Source: Aminobacter aminovorans | GTDB lineage: Bacteria > Pseudomonadota > Alphaproteobacteria > Rhizobiales > Rhizobiaceae | DNA length: 64,000 nt | NCBI RefSeq assembly: GCF_900445235.1 | Contig: NZ_UFSM01000001.1 | Location: 1,544,501-1,608,500, forward strand | Reading direction: 5' to 3' | Part shown: positions 10,678-19,239 of the stretch, piece after piece | How positions within the stretch are numbered: the stretch's first letter is position 1 | Layout of the letters: each line of letters begins with the position of its first letter | Notes under the pieces: generated by a model | The model's input: the letters and a program-made list of their open reading frames with translations, nothing else | Databases searched by the model: none | What the model was told of the DNA's origin: nothing | Program-made: the position numbers and the translations under genes

Positions 10678-10761
10678 TGAGTATAACTGCACGATACTGA
10701 TCTGAATAAATTGCTTTTTTCAAACGATTCCTCGTCCTATCGTGAAAAAAGGAGGACCAAT

Positions 10762-11436
10762 ATGATCAAGGCTATCCCATTCAATTTTCCCTATGACGGC
10801 AATTTCGTCGCCGCAAACACCGCCCTTGTCGTCATCGATCTGCAGGAAGACTTCCTGTCGACGACAGGCTACTTCGCCAAGCATGGTTATGATCCGACGC
10901 CGCTGCGGGCGATCCTGCCGACAGTCAACCGGCTGATTGCCGCCGCGCGCGCCGCCGGTCTCAAGATCATCCACACGCGCCAGGGCTACCGGGCGGACAT
11001 GGCCGACATGACGCCCTACGAGAAGTGGCGGCGCAAGCGGGCCGGCATCGAAGGCACCGAGATCCTGCTGCGCTCCAGCCCTGGCTTCCATATCGTTGCG
11101 GAAATCGATGTCGCGGCCGAAGACATCATCGTCGACAAGACCTGTAACGGCGCCTTCACCTACACCGATTTCGAACATGTGCTGCGCGCGCAGGGCATCA
11201 CCCATCTATTGTTTTCGGGTTGCACCACGGACGTCTGCGTCCACACCACGCTGCGCGAAGCCTGCGACCGCAATTTCCAGTGCCTGACGATTTCTGACGC
11301 ATGCGCCAGCGGAGACCAGCGGGCGCATGAGGCCGCGCTGCATATGGTTACCGTCGAGAACGGCATCTTTGGCGCGCTTTCCGATTCAGCCGCTGTCATC
11401 GAGGCCCTGCAGGATTTGTCGGGGAAGGCGAGCTGA
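10762..11436 (+). CDS. Isochorismatase-like cysteine hydrolase, biuret-hydrolase-like
   Basis: A 224-residue cytosolic amidohydrolase of the isochorismatase-like superfamily. The catalytic triad is visible: D26 in VVIDLQEDF, K126 in VDKTCNGAF and C159 in CTTDVCVHTT. The K-to-C spacing of 33 residues and the motifs PYDG, GYD, HTRQGYRADMADM and REACDR closely resemble rhizobial biuret hydrolase as I recall it. Related RutB and N-carbamoyl amidases are alternatives, so substrate is left open (biuret, ureido or carbamoyl compound). A strong SD (aaaaggagg) precedes the ATG at 10762. The stop overlaps the GYD gene by one base, and an importer follows. Confidence 0.85.
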   Translation: MIKAIPFNFPYDGNFVAANTALVVIDLQEDFLSTTGYFAKHGYDPTPLRAILPTVNRLIAAARAAGLKIIHTRQGYRADMADMTPYEKWRRKRAGIEGTEILLRSSPGFHIVAEIDVAAEDIIVDKTCNGAFTYTDFEHVLRAQGITHLLFSGCTTDVCVHTTLREACDRNFQCLTISDACASGDQRAHEAALHMVTVENGIFGALSDSAAVIEALQDLSGKAS

Positions 11437-11747
11437 TGTCGGCACCGACAACACAGAGATACGTTTCGCTGATGCGCCTGACCGACAAGGGCCTCGCCGA
11501 ACTCAGTGGCAGCGTCGACCGCCGCAAGGTCAGCGAGGAGCGCGTGGCAGCGCTTGGGGGCAAGTCGATCGCCTTCTACGCCACGCTGGGAAGCTATGAC
11601 TTCGTTCAGGTTTTCGAGATGCCGAGCAACGAGGCGATGATGCAATACGTGCTCACTGCCCGCCGCGACGGCTTCGTCGATCCGCTTATCCTGCCGGCAT
11701 TCGATCCGCCGACTTACGGCGGCATTGTCGAGCGCGTCCTGCAATAA
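11436..11747 (+). CDS. GYD domain protein
   Basis: A 103-residue protein. Its motif order matches the GYD family of small alpha/beta proteins: YVSLMRLTDKG at the start, then a Lys/Arg-rich helix, then GKSIAFYATLGSYDFVQVFEMP in the middle and a C-terminal helix. The family name refers to the conserved Gly-Tyr-Asp; here it is GSYD. Molecular function is unknown for the family. It is translationally coupled to the cysteine hydrolase (TGATG overlap) and precedes the binding protein by 26 nt. It therefore probably acts on or with the same substrate as the hydrolase, which is inference. Confidence 0.8.
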   Translation: MSAPTTQRYVSLMRLTDKGLAELSGSVDRRKVSEERVAALGGKSIAFYATLGSYDFVQVFEMPSNEAMMQYVLTARRDGFVDPLILPAFDPPTYGGIVERVLQ

Positions 11748-11773
11748 ATAACAACAAGAGGGGAATGAATCCG

Positions 11774-12580
11774 ATGAAGAAGCTGCTTGCGATTGCCTCT
11801 ATGGCGATGCTGATGACGGGCGCCGCCCAGGCCGACGTGCCGGGGTTCGTTTCCGAAGGCAAGTTCAACGTTTGCACGACAGCCGCCTTTCCGCCCTTGA
11901 CCTACAAGACCAACCCGGGCGACACCACGCCGGTCGGCATCGACATTGATGTCGTCGAGGCGCTGGCCAAGCTGTGGAACGCCAAGGCGGGCTACATTGT
12001 GACGGACTTCGCCGGCCTGTTGCCGACGCTCGGTTCGGGCCGCTGCGACCTTATCGTCAGCGGCATCTACATCAACGACAAGCGCCGCGAGACCTATGAT
12101 GGCGCACCCTACATGAAGTCGGCGACGGTGATCGTCACCAAGGCAGACAATGCCGCGATCCAGGCACCCGAGGATCTCAGCGGCAAGACCATCGCGCTCG
12201 AAGCCGGCACCTATTACCGCGAAGAACGCGTTGATCCGCTGAACAAAGATCTGATGGCCAAGGGCGTGCCGCCCTTGACGGCGCAGGACTATCCCAGCCA
12301 GCAGGCGGCCTACCAGCAGGTCATGGTCGGGCGCGCCGACGCCACGCTGACCGAGGAAGCCGAGGGCGCCTTCCGGGTAGCCGGCGCCAGCGACCAGCTG
12401 CGCGTCGCCTATGTCTGGCAGTCGGAGTTCAAATATGGCATCTACAGCCGCCGCGACCCGGCAGATTTCGCTGCCGTGAAGTTGGCACTCAAGGCGCTGC
12501 GGGAGCAGGGCTTCTTCGCCGGGCTTGCCAAGAAGTACGGACTTGATCCGGCGGTCTTTGACGTCGACCATGATCTGTAG
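11774..12580 (+). CDS. Amino-acid-type ABC transporter substrate-binding protein
   Basis: A 268-residue family 3 solute-binding protein for the periplasm. The signal peptide is MKKLLAIASMAMLMTGAAQA. The mature part contains FNVCTTAAFPPLTYK, VGIDIDVVEALAKLW and LPTLGSGRCDLIVSG, standard for polar amino acid or opine binders. The start at 11774 is chosen over the ATG at 11765 because the SD (agagggg, near 11757-11763) is then at normal distance. It follows the hydrolase and GYD genes and precedes a single permease gene, so it probably imports the hydrolase substrate or a related nitrogen compound. Confidence 0.88.
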   Translation: MKKLLAIASMAMLMTGAAQADVPGFVSEGKFNVCTTAAFPPLTYKTNPGDTTPVGIDIDVVEALAKLWNAKAGYIVTDFAGLLPTLGSGRCDLIVSGIYINDKRRETYDGAPYMKSATVIVTKADNAAIQAPEDLSGKTIALEAGTYYREERVDPLNKDLMAKGVPPLTAQDYPSQQAAYQQVMVGRADATLTEEAEGAFRVAGASDQLRVAYVWQSEFKYGIYSRRDPADFAAVKLALKALREQGFFAGLAKKYGLDPAVFDVDHDL

Positions 12581-12704
12581 TTCACCCTCCGACAACTTGC
12601 AGCCGCGCGAGTTGTCAAAGCTCTGACAGTTTGAAACCAGGCTTTTGCCGCCGGCCAGCCGGCATGGCGGCAAAAGGCTCGAGCCGGCGGGGAGTTGGCG
12701 GCGG

Positions 12705-13376
12705 ATGACTTTCGATCTCGCGCTTTTCCTGAGCGCCTTGCAGTCCACGGCTATGCTGAAAGGGGCGGGCGTTGCCATCCTTTTGTCGGCAGTTGTGCAA
12801 CTCGTCTCGTTCCTTTTGTGCCTGCCGGTGGCCTTGGCGTTGAACTCGCCGAAACGCGGGCGCAATCTTGCCGCCCAGATTTATGTCTGGCTGTTTCGCG
12901 CTTCGCCGCTGATCCTGGTTCTGCTGATTGTCTGGAACGGGGCGCCGCAACTGATCCCGGCCCTGCTCAAGGCGAACTGGTACACGCCCTTCGTTGCTGC
13001 GGCGATATCTTTCACGCTCGTCACCGCCGCCTACATGGCGGAGGTCATGCGCGGTGCGCTGCGGGCCATCGGACCCGGCCAGATGGATGCCGCCAAGGCA
13101 CTCGGCCTGACCAATGCCCAGGCCTTCTTCCTGGTCATCCTGCCCCAAGCTCTGCGCATCGCGCTGCCGTCGCTCGTCAACGAATTCATCAACCTGATCA
13201 AGCTGACGTCGCTGGCCTATGTCATCTCGCTGCGCGAGATCATGGCGGTAGTCAATGACGCGATCGCCGCGAGCTTCCGCTTCGTCGAATGGTATTGCGC
13301 GGCACTCGTCTATTATCTGGTGATCGTCTCGATCCTGATGGTGATCCAGGGGCTTATCCAGAGGCGGCTGGGCTGA
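12705..13376 (+). CDS. Amino-acid-type ABC transporter permease
   Basis: A 223-residue HisM/GlnP-type permease with about five transmembrane segments. It has the EAA-like loop MRGALRAIGPGQMDAAKALGLTNAQ, in two parts of the usual HEAA signature. The start at 12705 follows cggggagtt and places the first hydrophobic segment properly; an upstream start at 12645 would add 20 non-conserved residues. No ATP-binding gene follows. After a 40-nt gap come a possible IS end and then the hbd'-ugpC' fusion scar, so the ATPase gene may have been lost, may lie elsewhere, or may never have been part of this operon. Confidence 0.87.
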   Translation: MTFDLALFLSALQSTAMLKGAGVAILLSAVVQLVSFLLCLPVALALNSPKRGRNLAAQIYVWLFRASPLILVLLIVWNGAPQLIPALLKANWYTPFVAAAISFTLVTAAYMAEVMRGALRAIGPGQMDAAKALGLTNAQAFFLVILPQALRIALPSLVNEFINLIKLTSLAYVISLREIMAVVNDAIAASFRFVEWYCAALVYYLVIVSILMVIQGLIQRRLG

Positions 13377-13421
13377 GCGTTTCTGCGCGTCCAACCGGGC
13401 GTGCAGAGAAGGAGCCCGACG

Positions 13422-13463
13422 TATCGGACACTTGCCTCACAAATCGGAAACTTGAACTGACAG
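13422..13463. mobile_element. Possible remnant of an IS end (IS21-like)
   Basis: Two imperfect direct repeats, TATCGGACACTTG (13422-13434) and AATCGGAAACTTG (13442-13454), are spaced 20 nt apart and followed by GAACTGACA ending at 13463. Read on the minus strand this starts TGTCAGTTC and carries multiple short internal repeats, the general form of IS21-family termini. No transposase gene is present. It directly abuts the hbd fragment at 13467. The family call is tentative. Confidence 0.35.
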
Positions 13464-13466
13464 CCG

Positions 13467-13530
13467 TCAGCGCGTCGGAACCGGGTGCTCGCCGCGATGA
13501 TCTGAGAAGCCGCGTCCGGTCTTGCGGCCA
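13467..13530 (-). pseudogene. Fragment of the 3' end of hbd
   Basis: Read on the minus strand this encodes [20 protein letters not shown] and a stop, against [20 protein letters not shown] at the end of the intact hbd (16544-16607). By eye 55 of 64 bases match. Six of the nine differences are synonymous and the other three change two tyrosines to serine and histidine. It is therefore a diverged copy of the last 20 codons. It is joined directly to a ugpC fragment at 13530/13531. Confidence 0.85.
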
Positions 13531-13575
13531 GCGCGAAAAGCCGCATTTCTTCGGCAGCGACGGCAAGAGGGTATA
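13531..13575 (+). pseudogene. Fragment of the 3' end of ugpC
   Basis: Bases 13531-13572 match 9646-9687 at 41 of 42 positions. The fragment encodes [14 protein letters not shown] and ends in TAG, against [15 protein letters not shown] in intact ugpC. It has no promoter or start and follows the hbd fragment without a gap. It marks the right half of a duplication or recombination junction in the middle of the accessory block. Confidence 0.88.
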
Positions 13576-13592
13576 GGGCGCGGGCGTCTGGG

Positions 13593-13618
13593 GTCAGTTC
13601 CGGTACGGGCGAACTGAC
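13593..13618. terminator. Hairpin downstream of glxA-type regulator
   Basis: GTCAGTTC (13593-13600) pairs perfectly with GAACTGAC (13611-13618) around a 10-nt loop, 4 nt beyond the stop of the minus-strand regulator gene. There is no U-run, so termination is uncertain. The same GAACTGACA sequence ends the possible IS remnant at 13463, so this may instead be part of a second IS end. Confidence 0.4.
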
Positions 13619-13621
13619 ACC

Positions 13622-14611
13622 TTAGGCCGATGCCATCTGTTTATCGGGCATCTCGATCATAAAACGTGCGCGATATTCACCTGGGCTTATCCCGACTTTT
13701 TTCCGAAAATGATGTCGAAGCGTATGGGAGCTTCCGAAACCGGCTGCCAACGCGATCGCCTCCATACTCGCGTTGCCTTGACACAACAGACGCTTCGCCT
13801 CGCTGACACGTTCGGCCGCGATCCAATCCCCTGGGGTCTTTCCTGTGGCTTCGGAAAACCGGCGCAGAAATGTTCGCATGCTCATCCGGGTTTCATGTGC
13901 CATCCGTTCGATGCTCCAGTTGGTCGCAAGATCGGCACGTATGCTGTCAAGAAGCGGAGCGATTTCCAGCCCTTCCCGGATCGGAACAGGCCGTTCAAGA
14001 AACTGTGCCTGTCCCCCCGTTCGGTGCGCGGGCATCACGAGACGTCTGGCGACTGAGTTCGCTGCAACGGCCCCGAAATCCTGCCTGACGATCTCGATCA
14101 GGAGATCGATCCCCGCCGCGCTTCCCGCTGACGTGTAGATACGATCATGAGCGCGGTACAGAGAGGTGTCATCAACCTCGATGTCGGGGTAATTTCGGCG
14201 CAGCTTGTCGGCATAACGCCAGTGCGTCGTTGCTGCACCACCCGAAAGCAGACCCGTCGCAGCAACAACAAATGCGCCGGAACATATGGACGCCAGCCGG
14301 GCCCCGCGCCTGTGAGCCGCTCGCAGTTGCTGGCACAGCGCTTCAGGGACGGGAACGTCAGCACCCTTCCAGCCTGGAACGACAACAATGTCGGCTTGTT
14401 CGATTACCTCCGAGCCGTTGTCGGCGACGATGACGAACCCGCCATGGGCACGCATTGGCCCCTCATCGACCGCACAACTGGCGAACCGGTACCATCCCGA
14501 TCCCAATTCAGGCCGAGAGAGTCCGAAGATTTCGGCGACGATGCCGAATTCAAAGGTGCACAGCCCGTCGTAAAGGAGGGCGACAATCAGGGGTCCAGTC
14601 AACTTTGGCAT
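13622..14611 (-). CDS. GlxA/FtrA-type AraC-family regulator
   Basis: From the ATG at 14611 the protein is 329 residues. The N-terminal part (about 1-190) is a DJ-1/PfpI-like domain with the nucleophile-elbow motif LASICSGAFVVAATGLL. The C-terminal part (about 220-320) is a double helix-turn-helix AraC domain with WSIERMAHETRMSMRTFLRRF and GFGSSHTLRHHFRKKVGISPGEYR. This architecture is that of GlxA/FtrA regulators. An earlier in-frame start at 14659 would add 16 unlikely residues. It is divergent from a rhodanese gene at 14690 and is expected to control it. The signal is unknown. Confidence 0.9.
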   Translation of the reverse strand: MPKLTGPLIVALLYDGLCTFEFGIVAEIFGLSRPELGSGWYRFASCAVDEGPMRAHGGFVIVADNGSEVIEQADIVVVPGWKGADVPVPEALCQQLRAAHRRGARLASICSGAFVVAATGLLSGGAATTHWRYADKLRRNYPDIEVDDTSLYRAHDRIYTSAGSAAGIDLLIEIVRQDFGAVAANSVARRLVMPAHRTGGQAQFLERPVPIREGLEIAPLLDSIRADLATNWSIERMAHETRMSMRTFLRRFSEATGKTPGDWIAAERVSEAKRLLCQGNASMEAIALAAGFGSSHTLRHHFRKKVGISPGEYRARFMIEMPDKQMASA

Positions 14612-14689
14612 GATCTTTACGTATATTGGCATTCCTGCCAATTGCAAGCACGGGGCCAAATCGTAGACAGAGAGGGAAAGGAGACCGAT

Positions 14690-15091
14690 ATGACCACATC
14701 AGTTACCGCTATCCCACCCGCACCTAGCGAGCTCGCCCGGCAACATTTCGCTGCTGAATTTACGTTTGAAACCGACTGCTGGGACGTTCATGAGGCGCTC
14801 AGCAAGGGCGCTGACTTCGTGCTTCTCGACGTGCGCAGCCCAGCGATGTTTGCCAAGGGCCATATACCGGGCGCCATCAATCTTCCGCACGGCAAGATCG
14901 TTCGGTCGAAGATGGTCGAGTGGCCCGACGATACGATTTTCGTGACTTATTGTGCCGGTCCTCACTGCAACGGCGCGGCACGCGGCGCTTTGCGGTTCGC
15001 TGAATTGGGACGCCCCGTCAAGATCATGGCGGGCGGCATCACCGGATGGCTCGACGAAGGCTTTGAGCTTGCAGCTTCCGAGACAGCGTGA
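14690..15091 (+). CDS. Rhodanese-like domain protein
   Basis: A 133-residue single-domain rhodanese. CDC25-type landmarks are FVLLDVRSPAMFAKGHIPGAINLP, the catalytic cysteine C88 in TYCAGPHCNGA and the C-terminal IMAGGITGWLDEGF. These proteins transfer sulfane sulfur or bind small thiol or arsenate-like anions in the cytosol; the exact substrate is unknown. The SD aaaggag lies 6 nt before the ATG. It is divergent from the GlxA-type regulator and overlaps the GNAT gene by 3 nt, forming a two-gene operon. This regulator-rhodanese-GNAT trio recurs in proteobacteria, as I recall it. Confidence 0.9.
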   Translation: MTTSVTAIPPAPSELARQHFAAEFTFETDCWDVHEALSKGADFVLLDVRSPAMFAKGHIPGAINLPHGKIVRSKMVEWPDDTIFVTYCAGPHCNGAARGALRFAELGRPVKIMAGGITGWLDEGFELAASETA

Positions 15092-15552
15092 CGGTTCAGA
15101 TCAGAAAGGCGTTGCCCAAAGACGCCGCACAGTTGCTGGATTTAATCCGGCAACATGCGCTCTTCGAGCGGGCGACCGAATGCGTGAATGAAGCCGATCT
15201 CGTCGCCATTCTCGATGCTCGTGAGCCTCCTACACATCTTATCGTAGCTGAAGATGAGAGAACCCTGATCGGCTATGCAGCTCTCACATTCGACTACGCA
15301 CTGTGGACTGCCGGCCGGTTTGCCCACCTCGACTGCTTGTTCGTGTACGAGAATGCGCGCGGACAGGGAATTGGAAAGCAGCTCTTCGACCATGTCGGTC
15401 TTCTGACCGAGGAAGCGGGGGTGGAGCGAATGGAATGGCAAACGCCGCTGCGGAATTTGGATGCGATACGCTTTTTCGAGCGCGAAGGCGGTGTTGGCCA
15501 GCCAAAGATGCGCTTCAGCAAGCACGTGCATTCTCCGAAGAGAGCCCGATGA
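15088..15552 (+). CDS. GNAT family N-acetyltransferase
   Basis: A 154-residue GNAT protein that starts at a GTG (15088) inside the end of the rhodanese gene, so it is translationally coupled. The acetyl-CoA binding motif A reads CLFVYENARGQGIGKQLFDHV, followed by NLDAIRFFEREGG. The middle region (IVAEDERTLIGYAALTF) is the usual beta-strand pair. The substrate is unknown. The operon context with a GlxA-regulated rhodanese suggests detoxification or small-molecule modification, which is only inference. Confidence 0.87.
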   Translation: MTVQIRKALPKDAAQLLDLIRQHALFERATECVNEADLVAILDAREPPTHLIVAEDERTLIGYAALTFDYALWTAGRFAHLDCLFVYENARGQGIGKQLFDHVGLLTEEAGVERMEWQTPLRNLDAIRFFEREGGVGQPKMRFSKHVHSPKRAR

Positions 15553-15699
15553 GGCCGGCCGATGTTGGCATACCCTAACCGACGCACGACCGGCCGAGCG
15601 CAACTCGTTGCAGTGATCGCTCGAATTTGACGCCCCGTGCTAACCTCCTGTTCATGCAGCACGATCGATGATCGGTTCAGCATCAAGGAGGTGGCAGGG

Positions 15700-16500
15700 T
15701 TGCCGGTATCGTTGAAGAAGCTTTCGCCTGGCGCATGGCTGCAACTCGCCGGATGGACCGTGTTCGGCACACTAGGCTGCATCGCGGTGTCACTTGCGGC
15801 TACCTATGCGGTGTTCCGCAACGCCAGTGCCGACGTGCTGCATCTCGGCCTGATCGAGGCGACTGTCTTGCCGATCCTTCTGGCAGGGCCTTTGTTCTTC
15901 TACCTGACGCTCAAGCTGCGTGAGCTGGCGATCGTCAACCACAAGCTCGTCGTTGCAGCATCGACCGATGCGCTTACCGCCTGTCTCAACAGGGGAGCCT
16001 TTTCGACCCGGGTCGAAAATGTGCTCACCCGGGAGATCGCGCGCCGCCAGCGCGCCATGGGCGCGCTGCTGGTCATCGATGCCGATCACTTCAAGTCGGT
16101 CAACGACCGCTTCGGTCATGCTGAGGGCGACGAAGCGCTACGCATCATCGTCGCGGCGATCCAGCCTTGCCTGAGGCGCGACGACATGCTCGGCCGCCTC
16201 GGCGGCGAGGAATTTGCGGTCTTCTTGCCTGGCGTGACACCGGTCAACGCTGCCGATATCGCCGAGCGCATCCGCCGCTCAGTGGCCGACGCGCCGTTCA
16301 GGCCAGGCGGCAACAACCACACGCTGACGGTCAGCGTAGGCGGCGCCCTGTTCGACCGGCCGGTGATGTTCGAAGAGCTGTTCCGCGTCGCCGACCTGCA
16401 TCTCTACGAAGCCAAGGGCGCGGGGCGCAACCGGGTCGAGCTGGCGGCCATGCCGTCAGATATGACACCGAGCTGGTTTCACACCGGACTCCCGAACTGA
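15700..16500 (+). CDS. Membrane-bound diguanylate cyclase (GGDEF)
   Basis: A 266-residue protein with two transmembrane helices (about residues 17-40 and 46-72) and a cytoplasmic GGDEF domain. The active-site loop is GGEEF (168-172). A product-inhibition I-site RRDD (159-162) lies five residues upstream, so it should be an active, feedback-regulated c-di-GMP synthase. The start is a TTG at 15700, chosen because a perfect SD (aaggagg, 15684-15690) precedes it. An ATG at 15654 and a start at 15637 lack an SD. It is convergent with hbd, with 43 nt between the stops. Confidence 0.88.
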   Translation: MPVSLKKLSPGAWLQLAGWTVFGTLGCIAVSLAATYAVFRNASADVLHLGLIEATVLPILLAGPLFFYLTLKLRELAIVNHKLVVAASTDALTACLNRGAFSTRVENVLTREIARRQRAMGALLVIDADHFKSVNDRFGHAEGDEALRIIVAAIQPCLRRDDMLGRLGGEEFAVFLPGVTPVNAADIAERIRRSVADAPFRPGGNNHTLTVSVGGALFDRPVMFEELFRVADLHLYEAKGAGRNRVELAAMPSDMTPSWFHTGLPN

Positions 16501-16543
16501 GACATCAGGCTGCCCGCGGGCGAAGCGTCCGCCGCAACGCGGT

Positions 16544-17425
16544 TCAGCGTGTCGGCACCGGATGCTCGCCGCGATAGTCGTAGAAACCGCGGCCGGTCTT
16601 GCGGCCAAGCCAGCCGGCTTCGACATATTTCACCAGCAGCGGGCAGGGGCGATACTTCGAGTCCGACAGGCCATCATGCAGCACCTGCATAATCGACAGG
16701 CAGGTGTCGAGGCCAATGAAATCGGCGAGCTGCAACGGCCCCATCGGATGATTGGCGCCCAGCTTCATCGCCGTATCGATGGCTTCGACGGTGCCGACGC
16801 CCTCGTAAAGCGTGTAGATCGCCTCGTTGATCATCGGCAACAGGATGCGGTTGACGATGAAGGCCGGGAAATCCTCGGACACAGTCACCGTCTTGTCGAG
16901 GTTGCGGACATATTCCTTCGACGCCTCGAAGGTCTTGTCTTCGGTGGCGATGCCGCGCACCAGCTCGACGAGCTTCATCACCGGAACCGGGTTCATGAAG
17001 TGGATGCCGATGAAACGCTCGGGCCGGTCGGTCTGGGCGGCAAGGCGCGTGATCGAGATCGACGAGGTGTTGGTGGCGAGGATCGCCTCCGGGTTCAGCT
17101 GCGGACACAGCTGCGCGTAGATCTTGCGCTTGATCGTTTCGTCTTCCGTCGCCGCCTCGATGACGAGGTCTGCGCTGGCAAGGTCGGCCATGGCGGGCGC
17201 GGACGAGATACGGGCCATTGCGTCCTTGCGGGCCTGGTCCTCGAGCTTGCCCGAGGCGACTTGACGCGCCAGGTTGCCGTTTATGGTGGCGATGCCCTTT
17301 TCGATGCGCTCCGGCGACACGTCGTAGAGCAGCACGCTGTAGCCTGCCAGTGCCGAAACATGTGCGATACCGCCGCCCATCTGGCCAGCGCCGACAATGC
17401 CGATCGTCTCGATCTTACCCGTCAT
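16544..17425 (-). CDS. hbd: 3-hydroxybutyryl-CoA dehydrogenase
   Basis: A 293-residue NAD(P)-dependent dehydrogenase that interconverts 3-hydroxybutyryl-CoA and acetoacetyl-CoA. The Rossmann motif is [13 protein letters not shown] (about 9-21). The catalytic histidine H142 is in [10 protein letters not shown], with N145 nearby. The C-terminal domain ends [13 protein letters not shown]. The ATG at 17425 is preferred over the adjacent upstream GTG. It follows etfB-etfA on the same strand, separated by a strong hairpin, and this order is common in rhizobia. The C-terminal 20 codons also occur as a diverged fragment at 13467-13530. Confidence 0.95.
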   Translation of the reverse strand: MTGKIETIGIVGAGQMGGGIAHVSALAGYSVLLYDVSPERIEKGIATINGNLARQVASGKLEDQARKDAMARISSAPAMADLASADLVIEAATEDETIKRKIYAQLCPQLNPEAILATNTSSISITRLAAQTDRPERFIGIHFMNPVPVMKLVELVRGIATEDKTFEASKEYVRNLDKTVTVSEDFPAFIVNRILLPMINEAIYTLYEGVGTVEAIDTAMKLGANHPMGPLQLADFIGLDTCLSIMQVLHDGLSDSKYRPCPLLVKYVEAGWLGRKTGRGFYDYRGEHPVPTR

Positions 17426-17473
17426 CACACCTATCCCGTCGCAGGCTTTTTACTTTTGTGCAATGCAAACTAA

Positions 17474-17506
17474 ATGGCCGGGGTAGCACTCGTCTACCCC
17501 GGCCAT
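17474..17506. terminator. Strong hairpin between etfA and hbd
   Basis: ATGGCCGGGGTAG (17474-17486) pairs perfectly over 13 bp with CTACCCCGGCCAT (17494-17506), with a 7-nt loop. Read on the minus strand it is followed by ttagtttgc, a weak U-rich tail. It probably ends most etfBA transcripts and sets a lower level for hbd. Confidence 0.75.
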
Positions 17507-17535
17507 CATATTTTAATACGTCACTCGTTGGGGCG

Positions 17536-18465
17536 TCAAAGCGCCTTTTCGAGTTCCGGGAGAACGACGAACAGGTCGCCGACGATGCCGTAGTCGGCCA
17601 CCTGGAAGATCGGGGCTTCCTCGTCCTTGTTGATGGCGACGATGACCTTCGAGTCCTTCATGCCGGCAAGGTGCTGGATCGCACCCGAAATGCCGCAGGC
17701 GATGTAGAGATCGGGCGCCACCACCTTGCCGGTCTGGCCGACCTGCCAGTCGTTGGGGGCGTAGCCGGCGTCGACGGCAGCGCGGCTAGCGCCGACGGCA
17801 GCACCGAGCTTGTCGGCGACGGGCAGGATGACTTCCTGGAACTTCTCCGAAGAGCCGAGCGCGCGGCCACCCGAGATGATGATCTTGGCCGAGGTCAGCT
17901 CCGGACGGTCGCTCTCAGACAGCTTGTTTTCGACGAAGCTCGACAGGCCGGGGTTGGCGGCAGCAGCAACGGTCTCGACGGCTGCCGAACCACCATCGGG
18001 TGCTGCCTGGAACGAGGCGGTGCGCACGGTGATGACCTTCTTGGGCCCTTGTGCCTGCACCGTCTGGATGGCGTTGCCGGCATAGATCGGACGCTTGAAG
18101 GTGTCGGCGGAGACGACCTCGATGATCTCCGAGACCTGGGCGACATCGAGCAGCGCTGCGACGCGCGGGGCGACGTTCTTGCCGGTCGAGGTGGCCGCGG
18201 CGATGATGGTGTCGTAGTTGCCGGCGAGGCTGACGACGAGGGCAGCGGTCGGCTCGGCCAGGCGCTCGGCCAGTTCTTCGCTTTCGGCGAGCAGAACCTT
18301 GCGCACGCCCTTGAGCTTCGCAGCCGCATCGGCGGCTGCCTTGGCGCCCTTGCCGGCGACCAGCACGTCGATGTCGGTGCCGATCTTGAGCGCTGCCGAC
18401 AGGGCCTTGGCGGTCTGGTCGGAGAGCGAAGCGTTGTCGTGTTCAGCGATGAGGAGAATTGCCAT
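17536..18465 (-). CDS. etfA: Electron transfer flavoprotein alpha subunit
   Basis: A 309-residue subunit that binds FAD. With EtfB it accepts electrons from acyl-CoA and other dehydrogenases and passes them to ETF-ubiquinone oxidoreductase. The N-terminal domain starts [11 protein letters not shown]. The C-terminal FAD domain carries [62 protein letters not shown] and [22 protein letters not shown], all hallmark EtfA segments. It lies 24 nt after etfB on the same strand. Confidence 0.97.
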   Translation of the reverse strand: MAILLIAEHDNASLSDQTAKALSAALKIGTDIDVLVAGKGAKAAADAAAKLKGVRKVLLAESEELAERLAEPTAALVVSLAGNYDTIIAAATSTGKNVAPRVAALLDVAQVSEIIEVVSADTFKRPIYAGNAIQTVQAQGPKKVITVRTASFQAAPDGGSAAVETVAAAANPGLSSFVENKLSESDRPELTSAKIIISGGRALGSSEKFQEVILPVADKLGAAVGASRAAVDAGYAPNDWQVGQTGKVVAPDLYIACGISGAIQHLAGMKDSKVIVAINKDEEAPIFQVADYGIVGDLFVVLPELEKAL

Positions 18466-18489
18466 GTGTTTGATCCCTTTCCGCTTCGC

Positions 18490-19239
18490 TTAGAGCACGC
18501 CGGCTTCGTTGCGCAGCTTGTCGACGAGTTCGGCCGCGGTCTTGACCTTGATGCCTGCCTTGCGGCCGCCCGGCTCCTCAGTCTTCAGCACCTTGAGTCG
18601 CGGGGTGATGTCGGCACCGAAATCGGCGGCCGACTTCTCGTCGAGCGGCTTCTTCTTGGCCTTCATGATGTTCGGCAGCGAGGCGTAACGCGGCTGGTTG
18701 AGGCGCAGGTCGACGGTGACGATCGCCGGCATCTTCAGCGACACCGTCTGCAGGCCGCCATCGACTTCGCGCGTCACATTGGCCTTGTCGCCGGCGAGTT
18801 CGATCTTCGAGGCGAAGGTGCCCTGGGCCCAGCCCAGCAGGGCTGCCAGCATCTGGCCGGTCTGGTTCGAATCGTCGTCGATCGCCTGCTTGCCGAGCAG
18901 CACCAGGCCGGGCTGTTCCGCCTCGACCACGCCCTTCAGCACCTTGGCCACGCCGAGCGGCTCGACGGCCTCGTCGGTCTTGACCAGGATGGCGCGGTCG
19001 GCGCCCATGGCGAGCGCGGTGCGCAGCGTTTCCTGGGCCTGGGCCGGTCCGATCGAGACCACGACGATCTCCTCGACCTTGCCGGCTTCCTTGAGCCGGA
19101 TCGCCTCTTCGACCGCGATCTCGTCGAACGGGTTCATCGCCATCTTCACATTGGCGAGCTCAACGCCCGAGCCATCCGATTTCACGCGCACCTTCACGTT
19201 CGCATCGACAACCCGCTTGACCGGGACGAGAACTTTCAT
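18490..19239 (-). CDS. etfB: Electron transfer flavoprotein beta subunit
   Basis: A 249-residue partner of EtfA that binds AMP. It begins [20 protein letters not shown] and contains [36 protein letters not shown] and the EtfB signature region [41 protein letters not shown]. It is the first gene of the etfB-etfA unit. The ATG at 19239 is the natural family start. The 220-nt gap to the next minus-strand gene (rhomboid, 19461) should hold its promoter. Confidence 0.97.
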   Translation of the reverse strand: MKVLVPVKRVVDANVKVRVKSDGSGVELANVKMAMNPFDEIAVEEAIRLKEAGKVEEIVVVSIGPAQAQETLRTALAMGADRAILVKTDEAVEPLGVAKVLKGVVEAEQPGLVLLGKQAIDDDSNQTGQMLAALLGWAQGTFASKIELAGDKANVTREVDGGLQTVSLKMPAIVTVDLRLNQPRYASLPNIMKAKKKPLDEKSAADFGADITPRLKVLKTEEPGGRKAGIKVKTAAELVDKLRNEAGVL

